A DNA stretch of 64,000 bases from Thermalbibacter longus (GTDB lineage: Bacteria > Chloroflexota > Chloroflexia > Thermomicrobiales > Thermomicrobiaceae), in NCBI RefSeq assembly GCF_023806485.1, contig NZ_JAMSLR010000002.1, positions 1 through 64,000 of the forward strand, given 5' to 3'. This document shows, piece by piece, positions 26,706-36,422 of the stretch. The notes under the pieces are model-generated. The model saw only the letters and a list, made by a program, of their open reading frames with translations. It did no database searches and had not been told where the DNA came from. The first letter of the stretch is position 1. Each line of letters starts with the position of its first letter. The position numbers and the translations under genes were made by a program.

Positions 26706-29700
26706 TCAACTGCAGCCGAGGCTGTTGCCGCAGTTGAGGCACTTGTAGCACGAACCGTTGCGCACCGTGATGTGGCCGCAGACATCGCAGAACGGCGCGT
26801 CGCCCATGAGCTGCGAGAGCTGCTCGCTCAGCGCGTCGGCTGGGCGTGGCCCGCGCTGGCCGGCGGCCTGGGTCGGCCCCTGGACCACGGTGACCAGCTC
26901 CTCGGCCTCCTGGCGCTGGCCGTTCTGGTAGTGCGCGCCGTTCTGCGGCGAACCGGCGGCTGGTGGCTTGGTCTCGCCTGCGCGCTGCTCCGGCGCCGGG
27001 GCTACGCTCCCGCCACGCGGCGGTACCTCGTCGGCATCGCCGCCGTGGATCGGTGGCTGCACCTGCACGAAGTCGGTGCGGCCCAGGTACTCGTAGCCCA
27101 GCACGCGGAAGATGTAGTCCACGATCGAGGTCGCCATCTTGATGTACGGGTGCCCCTCGACCAGCCCCTGCGGCTCGAAGCGCTGGAAGGTGAAGGTGTC
27201 GACGAACTCCTCCAGCGGCACGCCGTACTGCAAGCCCTTGGAGATGGCGATCGCGAAGCAGTTCATCAGGCTGCGGAAGGCGGCGCCCTCCTTGTGCATG
27301 TCGACGAAGATCTCGCCCAGCGTGCCGTCCTCGTACTCGCCGGTCCGCAGGTAGATCTTGTGGCCGGCTACCCGCCCCTCGTAGGTGATGCCGCGTCGCT
27401 TCGGCGGCAGCGGCCGTCGCCGCGGGCGCTCGACGATCACGACCTGCTTCTCCGGCTGGGCCTCCGGCTCCTTCTCTTCGGCCTTCTTCTCGGCCCGTGT
27501 CGAGAGCGGCTGCGAGAGCTTGGAGCCGTCGCGGTAGATCGCCAACGCCTTCAGCCCGAGTCGCCAGGACTCCAGGTAGGCGTCGGCCACGTCCTGCACC
27601 GTCACCTCGTTCGGCATGTTGATGGTCTTGGAGATGGCGCCGGACAGGAACGGCTGCACGGCCGCCATCATCCGGATGTGGCCGAGGTGATGGATGAAGC
27701 GCGTGCCGTGCTTGCCGCACTTGTTGGCGCAGTCGAACACCGGCAGGTGCTCGGGCTTCAGGTGCGGCGTTCCCTCGACGGTCTGCCGGCCGCAGATCAC
27801 ATCGTTGGCCTCCTCGATCTGCTGCCGGGTGAAGCCCAGCTCGCGCAGCAGGTCGAAGTCCGGCCGCGTCCACTGCTCCGGCGCGAACCCCAATCGCCGC
27901 ATCGTCTCCTCGCCCAGCGTCCAGGGGCTGAAGGCGAAAGAGAGCTCGAAGACCGACGGCAGCGCCTGCTCGATCCGGGTCAGATCGTTATCGGTGAATC
28001 CGCGCTGGCGCAGCGACTCGCGGTTGATGTGCGGCGCGCCCTCGAGCGAGAGGGTGCCGAGCACGTAGCGGAGGATGTCCTCGATCTGCTCCGGCGAGTA
28101 GCCCAGGCGCCGCAGCGCCGGGGCGATCGAGCGGTTGGCGATCTTGAAGTAGCCGCCACCGGCCAGCTTCTTGAACTTGACCAGCGCGAAGTCCGGCTCG
28201 ACGCCGGTGGTGTCGCAGTCCATCAGCAGGCCGATGGTCCCGGTCGGCGCCAGCAGCGTGACCTGGGCGTTGCGGTAGCCGTGGCGCTCGCCGAGCTCGA
28301 GCGCGCGATCCCAGGCCTGCCGGGCGGCCTGCACCAGGTACGGCGGGCAGTGCGCCGGGTTCAAACCGACCGGCGGGGTGTGCAGCCCTTCGTACTCGGC
28401 CGGGTGGGCGTTGTAGGCGGCCCGGCGATGGTTGCGGATCACTCGCAGCATGTGCTCGCGGTTGGGCGCGAAGCCGGGGAAGGGGCCCAGCGCCTCGGCC
28501 ATCTCGGCTGAGGTGGCGTAGGCCTCCCCGGTCATGATGGCGGTGATGGCGGCGGCGATCGCCCGGGCCTCGTCGGAGTCGTAGGGCAGGCCCATGGTCA
28601 TCAGGAGCGAGCCCAAGTTGGCGTAGCCGAGCCCCAGGGTGCGGAACTCGTAGCTCTTCCAGGCGATGGCGTCGCTGGGGTACTGGGCCATCAGCACGCT
28701 GATCTCGAGCACAACCGTCCAGAGCCGGACGGCGTGCCGGAAGGTCTCGACGTTGAAGACGCCCGTCTCCGGGTCGTAGAACTTCATGAGATTCAGGGAA
28801 GCCAAATTGCAGGCAGTGTCATCGAGGAACATATACTCAGAACACTGCGCAATATAAACCCCGTTGGCCCAGACTGCATGATCATGTGGCTCGGTCAGAT
28901 TGTAGGTCAGCTCCTCGCCGTCCTCTTCGACCCGTACGACGTGCACCGGCCGGTCGGCCGCCTTGCTCATTCGCCGGCTGCCCAGAAGGCTCCGAAGCCG
29001 CTCCTGCTTGTAGCGGACAGAAAACCCAATATCAGTGCTGAAGCGCTCGAGATCCTGGGGATGTACCCGGAGACGATAGCAGGCTCGAGAGGTATATCCC
29101 CCAAACCCTTCCTTCTCGGCACCGCGCATCTCACCAATCGAGGAACGAATGCCGAAGAGCTGGAGGAGGAGCTGGATGTCTTCGAGCAACCCTCTGGCCG
29201 CACTCGCTGCGGAAACCTCGCACTCTCCCATTTCACCGCGACCGTAGCATGTACCGTCAGCGCCGAAGTAGCCGCGCAGAAAAGCGGCAACGATCTCCTT
29301 CGGTGCCGTGAAGAGAGAATTAGGCACTCGCTTATCGTGCGCGCGCGCTGTCTTGACTCCAAGGGCGGCGAAGAAGCGACCAACTGCTCGTCGGGAGATA
29401 CGGAGTTGCCGGCAGCCGTTCCCAACACGCGTATCACTCACCGCAATGCCGAAGAGCGTCTCAAGCCATCGCTTATGTCGTTCGGCCGTCTCCTCCCGCT
29501 CATCTTCATGCGTGCCGTAGACCAGTACGGTGACGCCGGTCGAGTCGATGCAGCCATCGCCGATTAGGTGGCCGAGAATCTCGGCCAACTCGGGTGACCA
29601 TCGCGTGGGCATGGCCGGAAGGCTTCGCTCGCCCAACTGGCGGTCAATGCGGATCGGGAGCTCCCAGATGCCCTCGTACTCAACGGGAAAGTCATGAATG

Positions 29701-31211
29701 AGCACCTCGTCGCCGTCGACCAGCTCCGCAGCGGGCTTACGGGTTCCATCGCGAAGGATCCACGTATGATTTGGCGTTGTACGGAGTCTTCGCCCATCTG
29801 ATAGGGTTACCTTGAGAATCGGATTGACGCCGGTCAACATAAGCTGGCTGGGACGTGACGGGCTACCATCACGCCGCAAGACGCGGATGAAGCGCCCCTC
29901 GATCCCTTCACCGACGAGCTCGTCGATGCGCATCAACCCGTGTTCGGTCAGAATGCGCGTATCGCCCGTGAAGCACGGGTTGGAGGCATTGATGCGGCCA
30001 GAGGCCGGGCAGGTGTGCCAGTCGTTGATCGTCGTGTCGAACTGGATGCCCGGGTCGGCGCACTGCCAGGCCGCCTCGGCGATCAGGTCCCACAGGTAAC
30101 GGGCCTTGACTGTCTTGGAGACGCGGCCATCGGTGCGCCAGCGCAGGTGCCAGTCCCCGTCGTTGAGCACGGCCTGGATGAACTCGTCGGTGACCCGCAC
30201 CGAGTTGTTGGAGTTCTGGCCGGAGACCGTGGCGTAGGCCTCGCCGTTGAAGTCGGCCGGGTAGCCAGCGGCGATCAGCGCCGCGACCTTCTTCTCCTCC
30301 TCGGCCTTCCAGCGGATGAACTTCTCGATGTCCGGGTGGTCGATATCGACCACGACCATCTTAGCTGCCCGGCGCGTGGTGCCGCCGCTCTTAATGGCGC
30401 CGGCCGCCCGGTCGAAGACCTTCAGGAAGCTCATCAAGCCGGAGGAGGTGCCGCCGCCGGAGAGCGGCTCGCCCTCAGCCCGGATCTTGGAGAAGTTGGT
30501 GCCGGAGCCGGAGCCGTACTTGAAGACGCGCGCCTCGCGCATCACCAGGTCGAAGATTCCGCCGGGGTTGACCAGGTCGTCCTCGACCGACTGGATGAAG
30601 CAGGCGTGCGGGGTGGGGCGGGAGTAGGCGTCGGTGGACTTCTTCAGCTCGCCAGTGTCGGGGTCGACGTAGGCGTGGCCCTGGGCGGGGCCGGTGATGC
30701 CGTAGGCCCAGTACAGCCCGGTGTTGAACCACTGGGGCGAGTTGGGCGCGGCCATCTGGTGGAGGAGCATGTAGGTCAGTTCGTCCTCGAACGCCTGGGC
30801 GTCCTCCGGCGTGGCGAAGTAGCCGTAGCGCTCGCCCCAGTCGCGCCAGCAGCCCACCAGCCGCCGGACGACCTGGCGCACGCTGCGCTCGGGGCCGAGC
30901 ACCGGCTGCCCGTGCTCGTCGAGGATCGAGTTGCCCTGCTCGTCGTACTGCGGGACGCCGGCCTTGCGGAAGTACTTCGAGACGACGATATCGGTCGCGA
31001 CCTGTGACCAGGGCTCGGGCACCTCGGCGTCGGTCATCTCGAAGACGACCGAGCCGTCCGGGTTGGTGATCCGGGAGGTGCGCCGCGTCCAGGGGATCGT
31101 CTCGTAGGGGTTCTGACCCGCCCGGGTGAACACCCGGGCGATCCGGAGCCCTCCCGGCCGTCTGGCGGTGCTGGCTGTCTCACTCTTGGTCGCCTTGGCT
31201 CGCTGCGCCAT
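26706..31211 (-). CDS. nrdJ: Adenosylcobalamin-dependent (class II) ribonucleoside-diphosphate reductase, intein-containing
   Basis: The precursor has 1501 residues, of which 413-789 are an intein, so the mature enzyme is about 1124 residues. It converts ribonucleotides to deoxyribonucleotides with a B12-generated thiyl radical. Visible RNR signatures: ATP-cone-free N-terminus, [27 protein letters not shown], the [24 protein letters not shown] active-site block that is split by the intein, and [22 protein letters not shown]. The C-terminus is a zinc ribbon with CDVCG and [14 protein letters not shown] 31211 follows GGGGGA. NrdR-like boxes lie upstream. The last ten codons form the island attachment repeat and the final Ser-stop is supplied by the island. 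Confidence 0.95.
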   Translation of the reverse strand: MAQRAKATKSETASTARRPGGLRIARVFTRAGQNPYETIPWTRRTSRITNPDGSVVFEMTDAEVPEPWSQVATDIVVSKYFRKAGVPQYDEQGNSILDEHGQPVLGPERSVRQVVRRLVGCWRDWGERYGYFATPEDAQAFEDELTYMLLHQMAAPNSPQWFNTGLYWAYGITGPAQGHAYVDPDTGELKKSTDAYSRPTPHACFIQSVEDDLVNPGGIFDLVMREARVFKYGSGSGTNFSKIRAEGEPLSGGGTSSGLMSFLKVFDRAAGAIKSGGTTRRAAKMVVVDIDHPDIEKFIRWKAEEEKKVAALIAAGYPADFNGEAYATVSGQNSNNSVRVTDEFIQAVLNDGDWHLRWRTDGRVSKTVKARYLWDLIAEAAWQCADPGIQFDTTINDWHTCPASGRINASNPCFTGDTRILTEHGLMRIDELVGEGIEGRFIRVLRRDGSPSRPSQLMLTGVNPILKVTLSDGRRLRTTPNHTWILRDGTRKPAAELVDGDEVLIHDFPVEYEGIWELPIRIDRQLGERSLPAMPTRWSPELAEILGHLIGDGCIDSTGVTVLVYGTHEDEREETAERHKRWLETLFGIAVSDTRVGNGCRQLRISRRAVGRFFAALGVKTARAHDKRVPNSLFTAPKEIVAAFLRGYFGADGTCYGRGEMGECEVSAASAARGLLEDIQLLLQLFGIRSSIGEMRGAEKEGFGGYTSRACYRLRVHPQDLERFSTDIGFSVRYKQERLRSLLGSRRMSKAADRPVHVVRVEEDGEELTYNLTEPHDHAVWANGVYIAQCSEYMFLDDTACNLASLNLMKFYDPETGVFNVETFRHAVRLWTVVLEISVLMAQYPSDAIAWKSYEFRTLGLGYANLGSLLMTMGLPYDSDEARAIAAAITAIMTGEAYATSAEMAEALGPFPGFAPNREHMLRVIRNHRRAAYNAHPAEYEGLHTPPVGLNPAHCPPYLVQAARQAWDRALELGERHGYRNAQVTLLAPTGTIGLLMDCDTTGVEPDFALVKFKKLAGGGYFKIANRSIAPALRRLGYSPEQIEDILRYVLGTLSLEGAPHINRESLRQRGFTDNDLTRIEQALPSVFELSFAFSPWTLGEETMRRLGFAPEQWTRPDFDLLRELGFTRQQIEEANDVICGRQTVEGTPHLKPEHLPVFDCANKCGKHGTRFIHHLGHIRMMAAVQPFLSGAISKTINMPNEVTVQDVADAYLESWRLGLKALAIYRDGSKLSQPLSTRAEKKAEEKEPEAQPEKQVVIVERPRRRPLPPKRRGITYEGRVAGHKIYLRTGEYEDGTLGEIFVDMHKEGAAFRSLMNCFAIAISKGLQYGVPLEEFVDTFTFQRFEPQGLVEGHPYIKMATSIVDYIFRVLGYEYLGRTDFVQVQPPIHGGDADEVPPRGGSVAPAPEQRAGETKPPAAGSPQNGAHYQNGQRQEAEELVTVVQGPTQAAGQRGPRPADALSEQLSQLMGDAPFCDVCGHITVRNGSCYKCLNCGNSLGCS
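26712..26741. repeat. 30-bp direct repeat, island end inside nrdJ
   Basis: Identical to 21091-21120 and same orientation. It covers codons for [10 protein letters not shown] of NrdJ. The bases beyond it are AGT TGA here and TCG TAG at the other copy; both encode Ser then stop. Confidence 0.85.
28845..29975 (-). other. Intein in NrdJ with LAGLIDADG homing endonuclease domain and C-terminal Gln
   Basis: The 377-residue intein interrupts the RNR block between Pro412 and Cys790. It begins Cys-Phe-Thr-Gly-Asp-Thr (block A), has Thr67-Pro-Asn-His70 (block B), [12 protein letters not shown] near residues 130-141 and [13 protein letters not shown] near 229-241 (both endonuclease motifs with Asp retained), block [16 protein letters not shown], and ends VYIAQ. 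The last residue is Gln rather than Asn and the penultimate is Ala rather than His; the next residue is Cys. Gln-terminated inteins are known but rare. Base composition is less GC-rich than the flanking nrdJ sequence, indicating separate origin. Confidence 0.9.
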
Positions 31212-31793
31212 GACTCTCGTTCCCCCACACTGACCGAAACAGATGTCCTCCGCTGTTGCGCCGGCGGCATCTCGCCGGTTCCAGGATGCCCGCTGGACCA
31301 GAGGACCCGACTATCCACCGGCTCGGCCTCGATCGGGTGATCTTCGGGATTCCGGTCTCGCTGCGGGCAGGGGTGGCCCGAACGCCGAATTCGGCGAGGT
31401 ATGACCCCGCGACCACGATATCTTGGGCCGAGGCGCCTTCGTGACCCAAGATCTAGTGTAGTCGCTGTTCGCACCCGTGTCTAGATTTGTCAGAAAGGCA
31501 CACTCGTCGACTCGAAGCCCGCGCCTGCCGCCGTCTCTTGGAACACCTGAGCTATACGTACAGCCCGAGCCTAGTGTAGCGGAGTGCTGTGCTCCTGGCA
31601 AGCCCTGCGTACGGACGCTCCGAGCTATCTGTCCTGGTCATCTGTTTGGCCATCAGGGCGCGCTCGGCACACCGCGCGGGGTGCCGCGATGGCGCAATGC
31701 CTCGTCCACATCGCTGGAGCAACCCTTCGATCTCCCCAGGATGGCCCTCGTGACGGAATGAGGGGTCCACGCAGCGAGATCCCCTCGCACTCG
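31212..31793. other. nrdJ upstream region
   Basis: This 582-base stretch between nrdJ and the CocE gene carries the NrdR-like boxes at 31413-31459 and presumably a long nrdJ leader. No coding frame with a ribosome site or known riboswitch pattern was recognised. Confidence 0.4.
31413..31459 (-). promoter_or_regulatory. Pair of NrdR-like boxes upstream of nrdJ
   Basis: On the minus strand ACACTAGATCTTGGGT (31459-31444) and GCCCAAGATATCGTGG (31428-31413) resemble the palindromic NrdR box (ACACWATATATWGTGT-like). They are 15 bases apart, 31 bp centre to centre, the three-turn spacing reported for tandem NrdR boxes. They would allow repression of nrdJ by NrdR in response to nucleotide state. Confidence 0.6.
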
Positions 31794-33695
31794 TCAGCGC
31801 GGGACGAGTGGCAGCAGCAGGTGCGAGGGGTGGGCGCGATCGTGGTGGATCGTGTTGATGGCCACCTGCGTGCGCGTGTGCTGGCCCAGCGGCTCGCCGG
31901 TGTTCGGGTTGACGTCGAAGCGCGGGAAGTTGCTGCTCGAGATATCGACCCGGATGCGGTGGCCGGCCCCGAAGAGGTTGCTGGTCGGGTAGAGCGGGAT
32001 CTCGATCCGGTAGACTCGCCCCGGCTCCAACGCCTGTGGTCGATCCCAGCCCGCGTGGTAGCGCAGGCGGAAAATGCTGTCCGAGAGGTTCAGCGCGTAG
32101 CCCTCCGGGTAGTCCGGGTTGGGTGGGTAGACGTCGACTAGCTTGACCGTGATGTCGGTGTCCGGTGCCGAGGAGGAGACCCAGAGCACCGCCGTGATCG
32201 GCCCGGTGACCTCGACGGGCTCGGCGAGCGGCTCTGTCTGGAACACCAGCACGTCGGGCCGGCTGGCGAGCGGCAGGTACGGCGGCCGGGCACCGAAGAC
32301 GGCCGGGCTCGTGCGCTGGTCCTGCCCGCCGACGGCCACGATGCTGGCCCATCGCTCCTCTAACCGCACGCGGGCTGCGATCTCCGGAGGCACCGGGTAG
32401 AAGTCGGCCAGGGAGGAGATGTTGCCGCCGATCGTCGGTACTGGGTCAGTCGGGTCGAAGCGGAAGCTGGTCGACGCCTCGTCGACCTCCGGCGGGCGGG
32501 TCGACAGCCCACCACCGGGTTGCAGGTAGAAGGGGGTGTCGACCGCGCGGGCGAGCGGCCACTCGCGCTCCTCCCGCCAGGCCCCACCGTGGTAGAGCCG
32601 GCCCTGCGGCGTGCGGTGGCCGTCCCCGCCACCCATGACGAAGATCCGGAGCGGCGGCTCCTCGGCCATGCCGGTGTCCAGGCCTTTGAGCCACCAGTCG
32701 AAGAACCGGAGGTGGTGGTCGTAGACGTCTTCCGCTAGGTTGCCGGCGATCGAGGCGGCCGGGCCGAGCTCGATGTCGCCGGCGTAGGTGAGGTCGGGGG
32801 TCTCGGTGCCGTGCGTCCAGGGGCCGACGATGGCCCGCACCGGCCCGCGCTTGCGGCGTGAGAAGGCGACGAAGTTCTCGAGCGTCGAGCGGGTGTAGGA
32901 GTCGTACCAGCCGCCGCAGAAGAGCATCGGCACGTCGGCATGACGGTCGACGTGGGCGAGGAAGTTGAAGCCGGGCTGCTCCCAGTACTCGTCGTAGTCG
33001 CCGCGCGTCCAGATGTCGAACATCCAGCGCTCGTACGCGGGTACCAAGCTGAGCGGGCTGAGTCCGGTCCGGAGCGGCAGCCGGCCTAGCCAATCGCGGA
33101 AGCGGGTCGAGGTCAGCGCCGCCTGGATCGTCGGGTCGGCCATTGCCTCGGGGCTGGTGGCCGCACCCATGAAAGCCCAAGCCATAAAGCGCAGCTCGAA
33201 GGCGCCGTTGTGCCGCACCGAGCTGTGGTAGGCGCTAGCCCCGCCCTGGTTGACGTACATGGCCGCCAACCCGGGCGGATTCAGGCAGGCGAGCGCGTTC
33301 TGCACCCAGGCCAGGTAGGAGGTGCCCAGCGTGCCGACCTTGCCGTTGCACCAGGGCTGCTGGGTCAGCCAGACGACGGTGTCGTAGCCGTCCTCCGGCT
33401 CCTGCACCAGGAACGTAAAGCTGCCCTCGGAGCGGTAGCGGCCACGGCAGTCCTGGATCGCCACTGCGTAGCCGCGCCGGGCGAAGTATTCGCCCATCTT
33501 CACCGCCGTCTCCTGCCCACGCTTGTCGTACGGCGTGCGGATCAGGAGTGTCGGGAAGGGCCCTGGCAGGGCGACCCCGCCCTGGGCCGGGAAATAGACA
33601 TCGGTCGCCAGCCGCACGCCGTCGCGCATCGGAACCATCAGGTCGAGCGCCACGACCACGCCGTGCTCCGGTCGCGAGCTCGCTCGGTGTGCCAT
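31794..33695 (-). CDS. CocE/NonD-family (X-Pro dipeptidyl-peptidase-like) hydrolase
   Basis: The protein has 633 residues from ATG 33695, directly after GGGAGGGGAGCAGG; a GTG at 33728 has no site. The alpha/beta-hydrolase core has IQDCRGRYRSEG (oxyanion region), nucleophile segment Gly-Thr-Ser-Tyr-Leu-Ala, a cap domain, His in WTHGTETPD and the C-terminal jelly-roll PepX_C domain from about residue 400 (FDPTDPVPTIGGN, VKLVDVYPPNPDYPEGYALNL, RIDISSSNFPRFDVNPNTG). The family hydrolyses acyl esters or N-terminal dipeptides ending in Pro. No signal peptide. It diverges from the M24 peptidase gene, with which it may share regulation. Confidence 0.9.
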   Translation of the reverse strand: MAHRASSRPEHGVVVALDLMVPMRDGVRLATDVYFPAQGGVALPGPFPTLLIRTPYDKRGQETAVKMGEYFARRGYAVAIQDCRGRYRSEGSFTFLVQEPEDGYDTVVWLTQQPWCNGKVGTLGTSYLAWVQNALACLNPPGLAAMYVNQGGASAYHSSVRHNGAFELRFMAWAFMGAATSPEAMADPTIQAALTSTRFRDWLGRLPLRTGLSPLSLVPAYERWMFDIWTRGDYDEYWEQPGFNFLAHVDRHADVPMLFCGGWYDSYTRSTLENFVAFSRRKRGPVRAIVGPWTHGTETPDLTYAGDIELGPAASIAGNLAEDVYDHHLRFFDWWLKGLDTGMAEEPPLRIFVMGGGDGHRTPQGRLYHGGAWREEREWPLARAVDTPFYLQPGGGLSTRPPEVDEASTSFRFDPTDPVPTIGGNISSLADFYPVPPEIAARVRLEERWASIVAVGGQDQRTSPAVFGARPPYLPLASRPDVLVFQTEPLAEPVEVTGPITAVLWVSSSAPDTDITVKLVDVYPPNPDYPEGYALNLSDSIFRLRYHAGWDRPQALEPGRVYRIEIPLYPTSNLFGAGHRIRVDISSSNFPRFDVNPNTGEPLGQHTRTQVAINTIHHDRAHPSHLLLPLVPR

Positions 33696-33888
33696 CGCCT
33701 GCTCCCCTCCCGTGGCTCTGCCGCTCACAGCCGCATTCTCGCACGGCTGACAGGCCCAGGCACGGGGTCGGCTGAACGAGCACCGGCTACGGGCGCTACT
33801 ACACAGAACCGTCCGGTGGTGTGTCGCGCGGGCTATCCGTCATATACTGCGGAAGCGCGGAGGAGAGCGCTTGCGAGAGGAGACCGCG

Positions 33889-35043
33889 ATGGACTTCCGG
33901 CGACGGATCGACGCGCTCCAGGCGCGGATGGAGCAGGCCGGCGTAGACCTGGTCTGCCTGACCCGCGGAGCCAACCTCTTCTACCTGACCGGCATCCGCC
34001 GGCCGCTCGAGCACGGCACCGACCATAACGCCTACGGGGATTGGGCCAGCATCGCGCTGGTCGGCCGGCGAGACGGCGTCGTGGTGCTGGCCCCGCGCAT
34101 GGGTGGCAGTTTCTACAGCGAGGAGGCGCAGGGAAAGCCCTGGGTGCGCGAGGTGCGACTGATCCTCGAGTCCGAAGACCCAGCAGCGGTGCTGCGGAGC
34201 GCCGTGCAGGCTGTCGCCGGCTCTCCTCGACGCGTGGCGCTCGATGAGCGGCTCTGGGCTCGGACCGCCCTGGAGCTGCGCCAGTTCCTGCCGGAGGCCA
34301 CGTTCTCGCTGGCGTCCGACCTGATGGCGCCGCTGCGGATGATCAAAGACGAGGAGGAGATCGCCGCCATGCGCCGGGCAGCCGCGCTGGCCGACCAGGT
34401 CTTCGAGGCGGTTGCCCGGCAGCTCGTCCCCGGGGTGACCGAGCTGGAGGTCGCGCTGGAGATCGAGCGGCAGTTCGCTCTCCTCGGCGCCGAGTACACC
34501 TCGTTCGAGACCGGCGTGTTCTTCATCGGTGGCGGTGAGCCGGGCCGCGAGGGCACGACGCGCTCCAGCACCGGGCGCCGGCTGCGGCATGGCGACTCGG
34601 TGATGTTCGACTTCGGCTGCGTGCTCGACGGCTACTGTTCCGACTTCGGCCGCTGCGCCTTCGTCGGCGAGCCGCCGGAGGAGTACCGCCGGGTCCACGC
34701 GCTGGTGCTCCAGGCCCAGGCCGAGGCGATGAGCGCGATGCGGGCTGGCCAGGTCACGGCGGCGGAGGTGAACGCCATCGCCCGCCGCGTGATCGAGGAG
34801 GCCGGCTACGGCGAGGGATTCACCCACCGGCTCGGACACGGGATCGGGGTGACCGTCCACGAGCCGCCATACCTCGACGTCGTCGACCAGACGGTGCTCC
34901 AGGCGAACATGACCTTCACCGTGGAGCCGAGCGTCGTGGTACCCGGTCGCTTCGGCAACCGGGTCGAGGACGTGGTGCTGGTGACCGAGCGAGGCGGGCA
35001 GTCGCTGAATCGAGCTCCGCATAACCTTGTCATCGTCGGCTGA
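33889..35043 (+). CDS. M24-family (Xaa-Pro aminopeptidase-like) metallopeptidase
   Basis: The 384-residue enzyme starts at ATG 33889 after AGAGGAGA. A creatinase-like N-terminal domain (residues 1-140) precedes the pita-bread domain. Metal ligands are visible in order: Asp in MFDFGCVLDGYCSDFGR (two Asp), His in RLGHGIGVTVHEPP, Glu in FTVEPSV and Glu in RVEDVVLV. It removes N-terminal residues next to proline, or acts on similar amides. A peroxiredoxin gene follows by 24 bases. Confidence 0.9.
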   Translation: MDFRRRIDALQARMEQAGVDLVCLTRGANLFYLTGIRRPLEHGTDHNAYGDWASIALVGRRDGVVVLAPRMGGSFYSEEAQGKPWVREVRLILESEDPAAVLRSAVQAVAGSPRRVALDERLWARTALELRQFLPEATFSLASDLMAPLRMIKDEEEIAAMRRAAALADQVFEAVARQLVPGVTELEVALEIERQFALLGAEYTSFETGVFFIGGGEPGREGTTRSSTGRRLRHGDSVMFDFGCVLDGYCSDFGRCAFVGEPPEEYRRVHALVLQAQAEAMSAMRAGQVTAAEVNAIARRVIEEAGYGEGFTHRLGHGIGVTVHEPPYLDVVDQTVLQANMTFTVEPSVVVPGRFGNRVEDVVLVTERGGQSLNRAPHNLVIVG

Positions 35044-35067
35044 GCGGAGAGGAGCGGAGGCGCTGCG

Positions 35068-35637
35068 ATGGCGCGAGCAGGCAACCTGTACGAGCTTCCA
35101 GAGCATCTCCCGGTTCCCGAGGACGACGGCGCCTGTGATCACCTGCCGGGGTTGCGGGTTCCGTCTATTCCCCTGCCGTCGACCGCTGGTGGGATCGTCG
35201 ACCTATCGACGCTGCTGGGGACGACGGTCGTCTACTGCTATCCCCGCACCGGGCGGCCTGGCGAGCCGCTGCCGGCCGGCTGGGACGAGATCCCTGGCGC
35301 CCGTGGCTGCACGGCGCAGTCCTGCGCCTTTCGTGACCACTATCAAGAGCTTCAGGCGCTCGGCGCGCGAGTCTTCGGCCTCAGCATGCAGGACACCGAC
35401 TACCAGCGCGAAGCGGTCGAACGCCTGCGCCTTCCCTTCGAGCTCCTGAGCGACGCCGATCTGCGCTTCGCTCAGGCGCTACGCTTGCCGACGTTCACGG
35501 TCGAGGGTATGCGGCTGATCAAGCGCCTGACGCTGGTCATCGAGGATGGGCAGATCGTGAAGGTGTTCTACCCGGTCTTCCCCCCGCAGCGGAACCCAGA
35601 GGACGTCATCGCCTGGCTGTCAGGGCGCCAGGCGTGA
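35068..35637 (+). CDS. Peroxiredoxin (AhpC/TSA, PrxQ/BCP-like)
   Basis: This 189-residue thioredoxin-fold protein has the peroxidatic/resolving pair in Gly-Cys-Thr-Ala-Gln-Ser-Cys, the CxxxxC spacing of PrxQ/BCP. Upstream VVYCYPRTGRPGEPLPAGWDEIPGARG has a long insert that differs from typical BCP. The tail (LRLPTFTVEGMRLIKRLTLVIEDGQIVKVFYPVFPP) is typical. It reduces hydroperoxides using thioredoxin-type donors. It follows the M24 gene by 24 bases. Confidence 0.85.
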   Translation: MARAGNLYELPEHLPVPEDDGACDHLPGLRVPSIPLPSTAGGIVDLSTLLGTTVVYCYPRTGRPGEPLPAGWDEIPGARGCTAQSCAFRDHYQELQALGARVFGLSMQDTDYQREAVERLRLPFELLSDADLRFAQALRLPTFTVEGMRLIKRLTLVIEDGQIVKVFYPVFPPQRNPEDVIAWLSGRQA

Positions 35638-35659
35638 GAGTCCGGTTCGCTGGCTCAGC

Positions 35660-36331
35660 TCAGGCGCAGGCGCCGGCGGGCGTGTCCTTCGCGCGGATGA
35701 CGTAGCAGCAGCAGTGACCGCCGGTCAAGAGGTGACAGGAGCGTTCGATCTCGACGCCCAGCAGGTCGCGATACATCTCAGCCTCCAGCCGGCATGCTGC
35801 TGGGAAGGCAGATGCGACTTCGCGGATCGGGCAGTGGTACTGGCTCACCAGATACGTGGAGTCGTCCAGCTTCTCCCAGACCACCAGGTACCCCAGCTCG
35901 TCCATGCCCTGGGCCAGGATCTGCACGCGCTCGTCGAAACTCCGCGCCCTCGCCAGGCGGTGCTCCAGCTCAGCCCGCGTCCGCTCAGCACGGCGTGCCA
36001 GCAGCATCTCGACTTTCCCTGGCCCGTCCAGCTCGAGCAGGTCTGCCAGGAGATCGGTTACCAGCAGGTCGTACTGCTTGGGGAAGAGCTCATCGGCCCG
36101 CCGCGACAGCCGGTAGACCCGGGCCGGGCGACCGACTGGACGTCGACTCGGGGTCGTCTCGACCAAGCCCTCGCGCTCCAGCGTCGCCAGGTGCTTGCGG
36201 ACTGCCATGGTCGTAATGCCGAGCTGGTCGGCGAGCTGGTCGGCAGTCAGCCCGTCGCTCTTCTTGAGGAGGTTCAGGATGGTCTGCCGCGTGCCGTTGC
36301 GCGGCAGCGACGCCGCGACGCGAGTACCCAT
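35660..36331 (-). CDS. SufR-like winged-helix regulator with Fe-S cysteines
   Basis: The 223-residue protein starts at ATG 36331 after AGGAGGCGACC. It has an N-terminal winged helix (QTILNLLKKSDGLTADQLADQLGITTMAVRKHLATLEREGLV, then RRPVGRPARVYRLS), a helical middle, and a Cys-rich C-terminal domain: YHCPI, FPAAC, ERSCHLLTGGHCCCYVI. Spaced cysteines before a Gly-Gly-His-x-Cys-x-Tyr motif mark SufR-type regulators that sense a 4Fe-4S cluster and repress suf genes. No suf genes are in the window, so targets are elsewhere; it converges with the peroxiredoxin gene. Confidence 0.8.
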   Translation of the reverse strand: MGTRVAASLPRNGTRQTILNLLKKSDGLTADQLADQLGITTMAVRKHLATLEREGLVETTPSRRPVGRPARVYRLSRRADELFPKQYDLLVTDLLADLLELDGPGKVEMLLARRAERTRAELEHRLARARSFDERVQILAQGMDELGYLVVWEKLDDSTYLVSQYHCPIREVASAFPAACRLEAEMYRDLLGVEIERSCHLLTGGHCCCYVIRAKDTPAGACA

Positions 36332-36422
36332 GGTCGCCTCCTGGCGCTATCATACCATAAAAGCCGCGCGCGGATCGGAGAATGAAGGCGACGGTATCGC
36401 CGTCCGGTTATGGAGGAGCGAG

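Larger units (their letters stand above)
21091..26741. mobile_element. Low-GC genomic island inserted at the 3' end of nrdJ
   Basis: The 5.65-kb segment is bounded by exact 30-bp direct repeats. Its middle (about 22.1-25.4 kb) is visibly richer in A+T than the rest of the window and uses different codons. Contents are a decayed B12-binding gene, GNAT, MFS, radical SAM protein, a frameshifted lipoprotein and a truncated metalloprotease. No integrase or transposase gene is present, so the element would be a remnant or was moved in trans. At the nrdJ-proximal end the element supplies AGT TGA as replacement last codons plus a new terminator at 26634, leaving the NrdJ protein unchanged. Confidence 0.75.

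Noticed and set aside
26248-27873. A 541-codon minus-strand frame joining nrdJ sequence to the metzincin fragment
   Set aside because: Its first 400 codons are nrdJ read in the wrong frame; only the part after the terminator is a genuine fragment.
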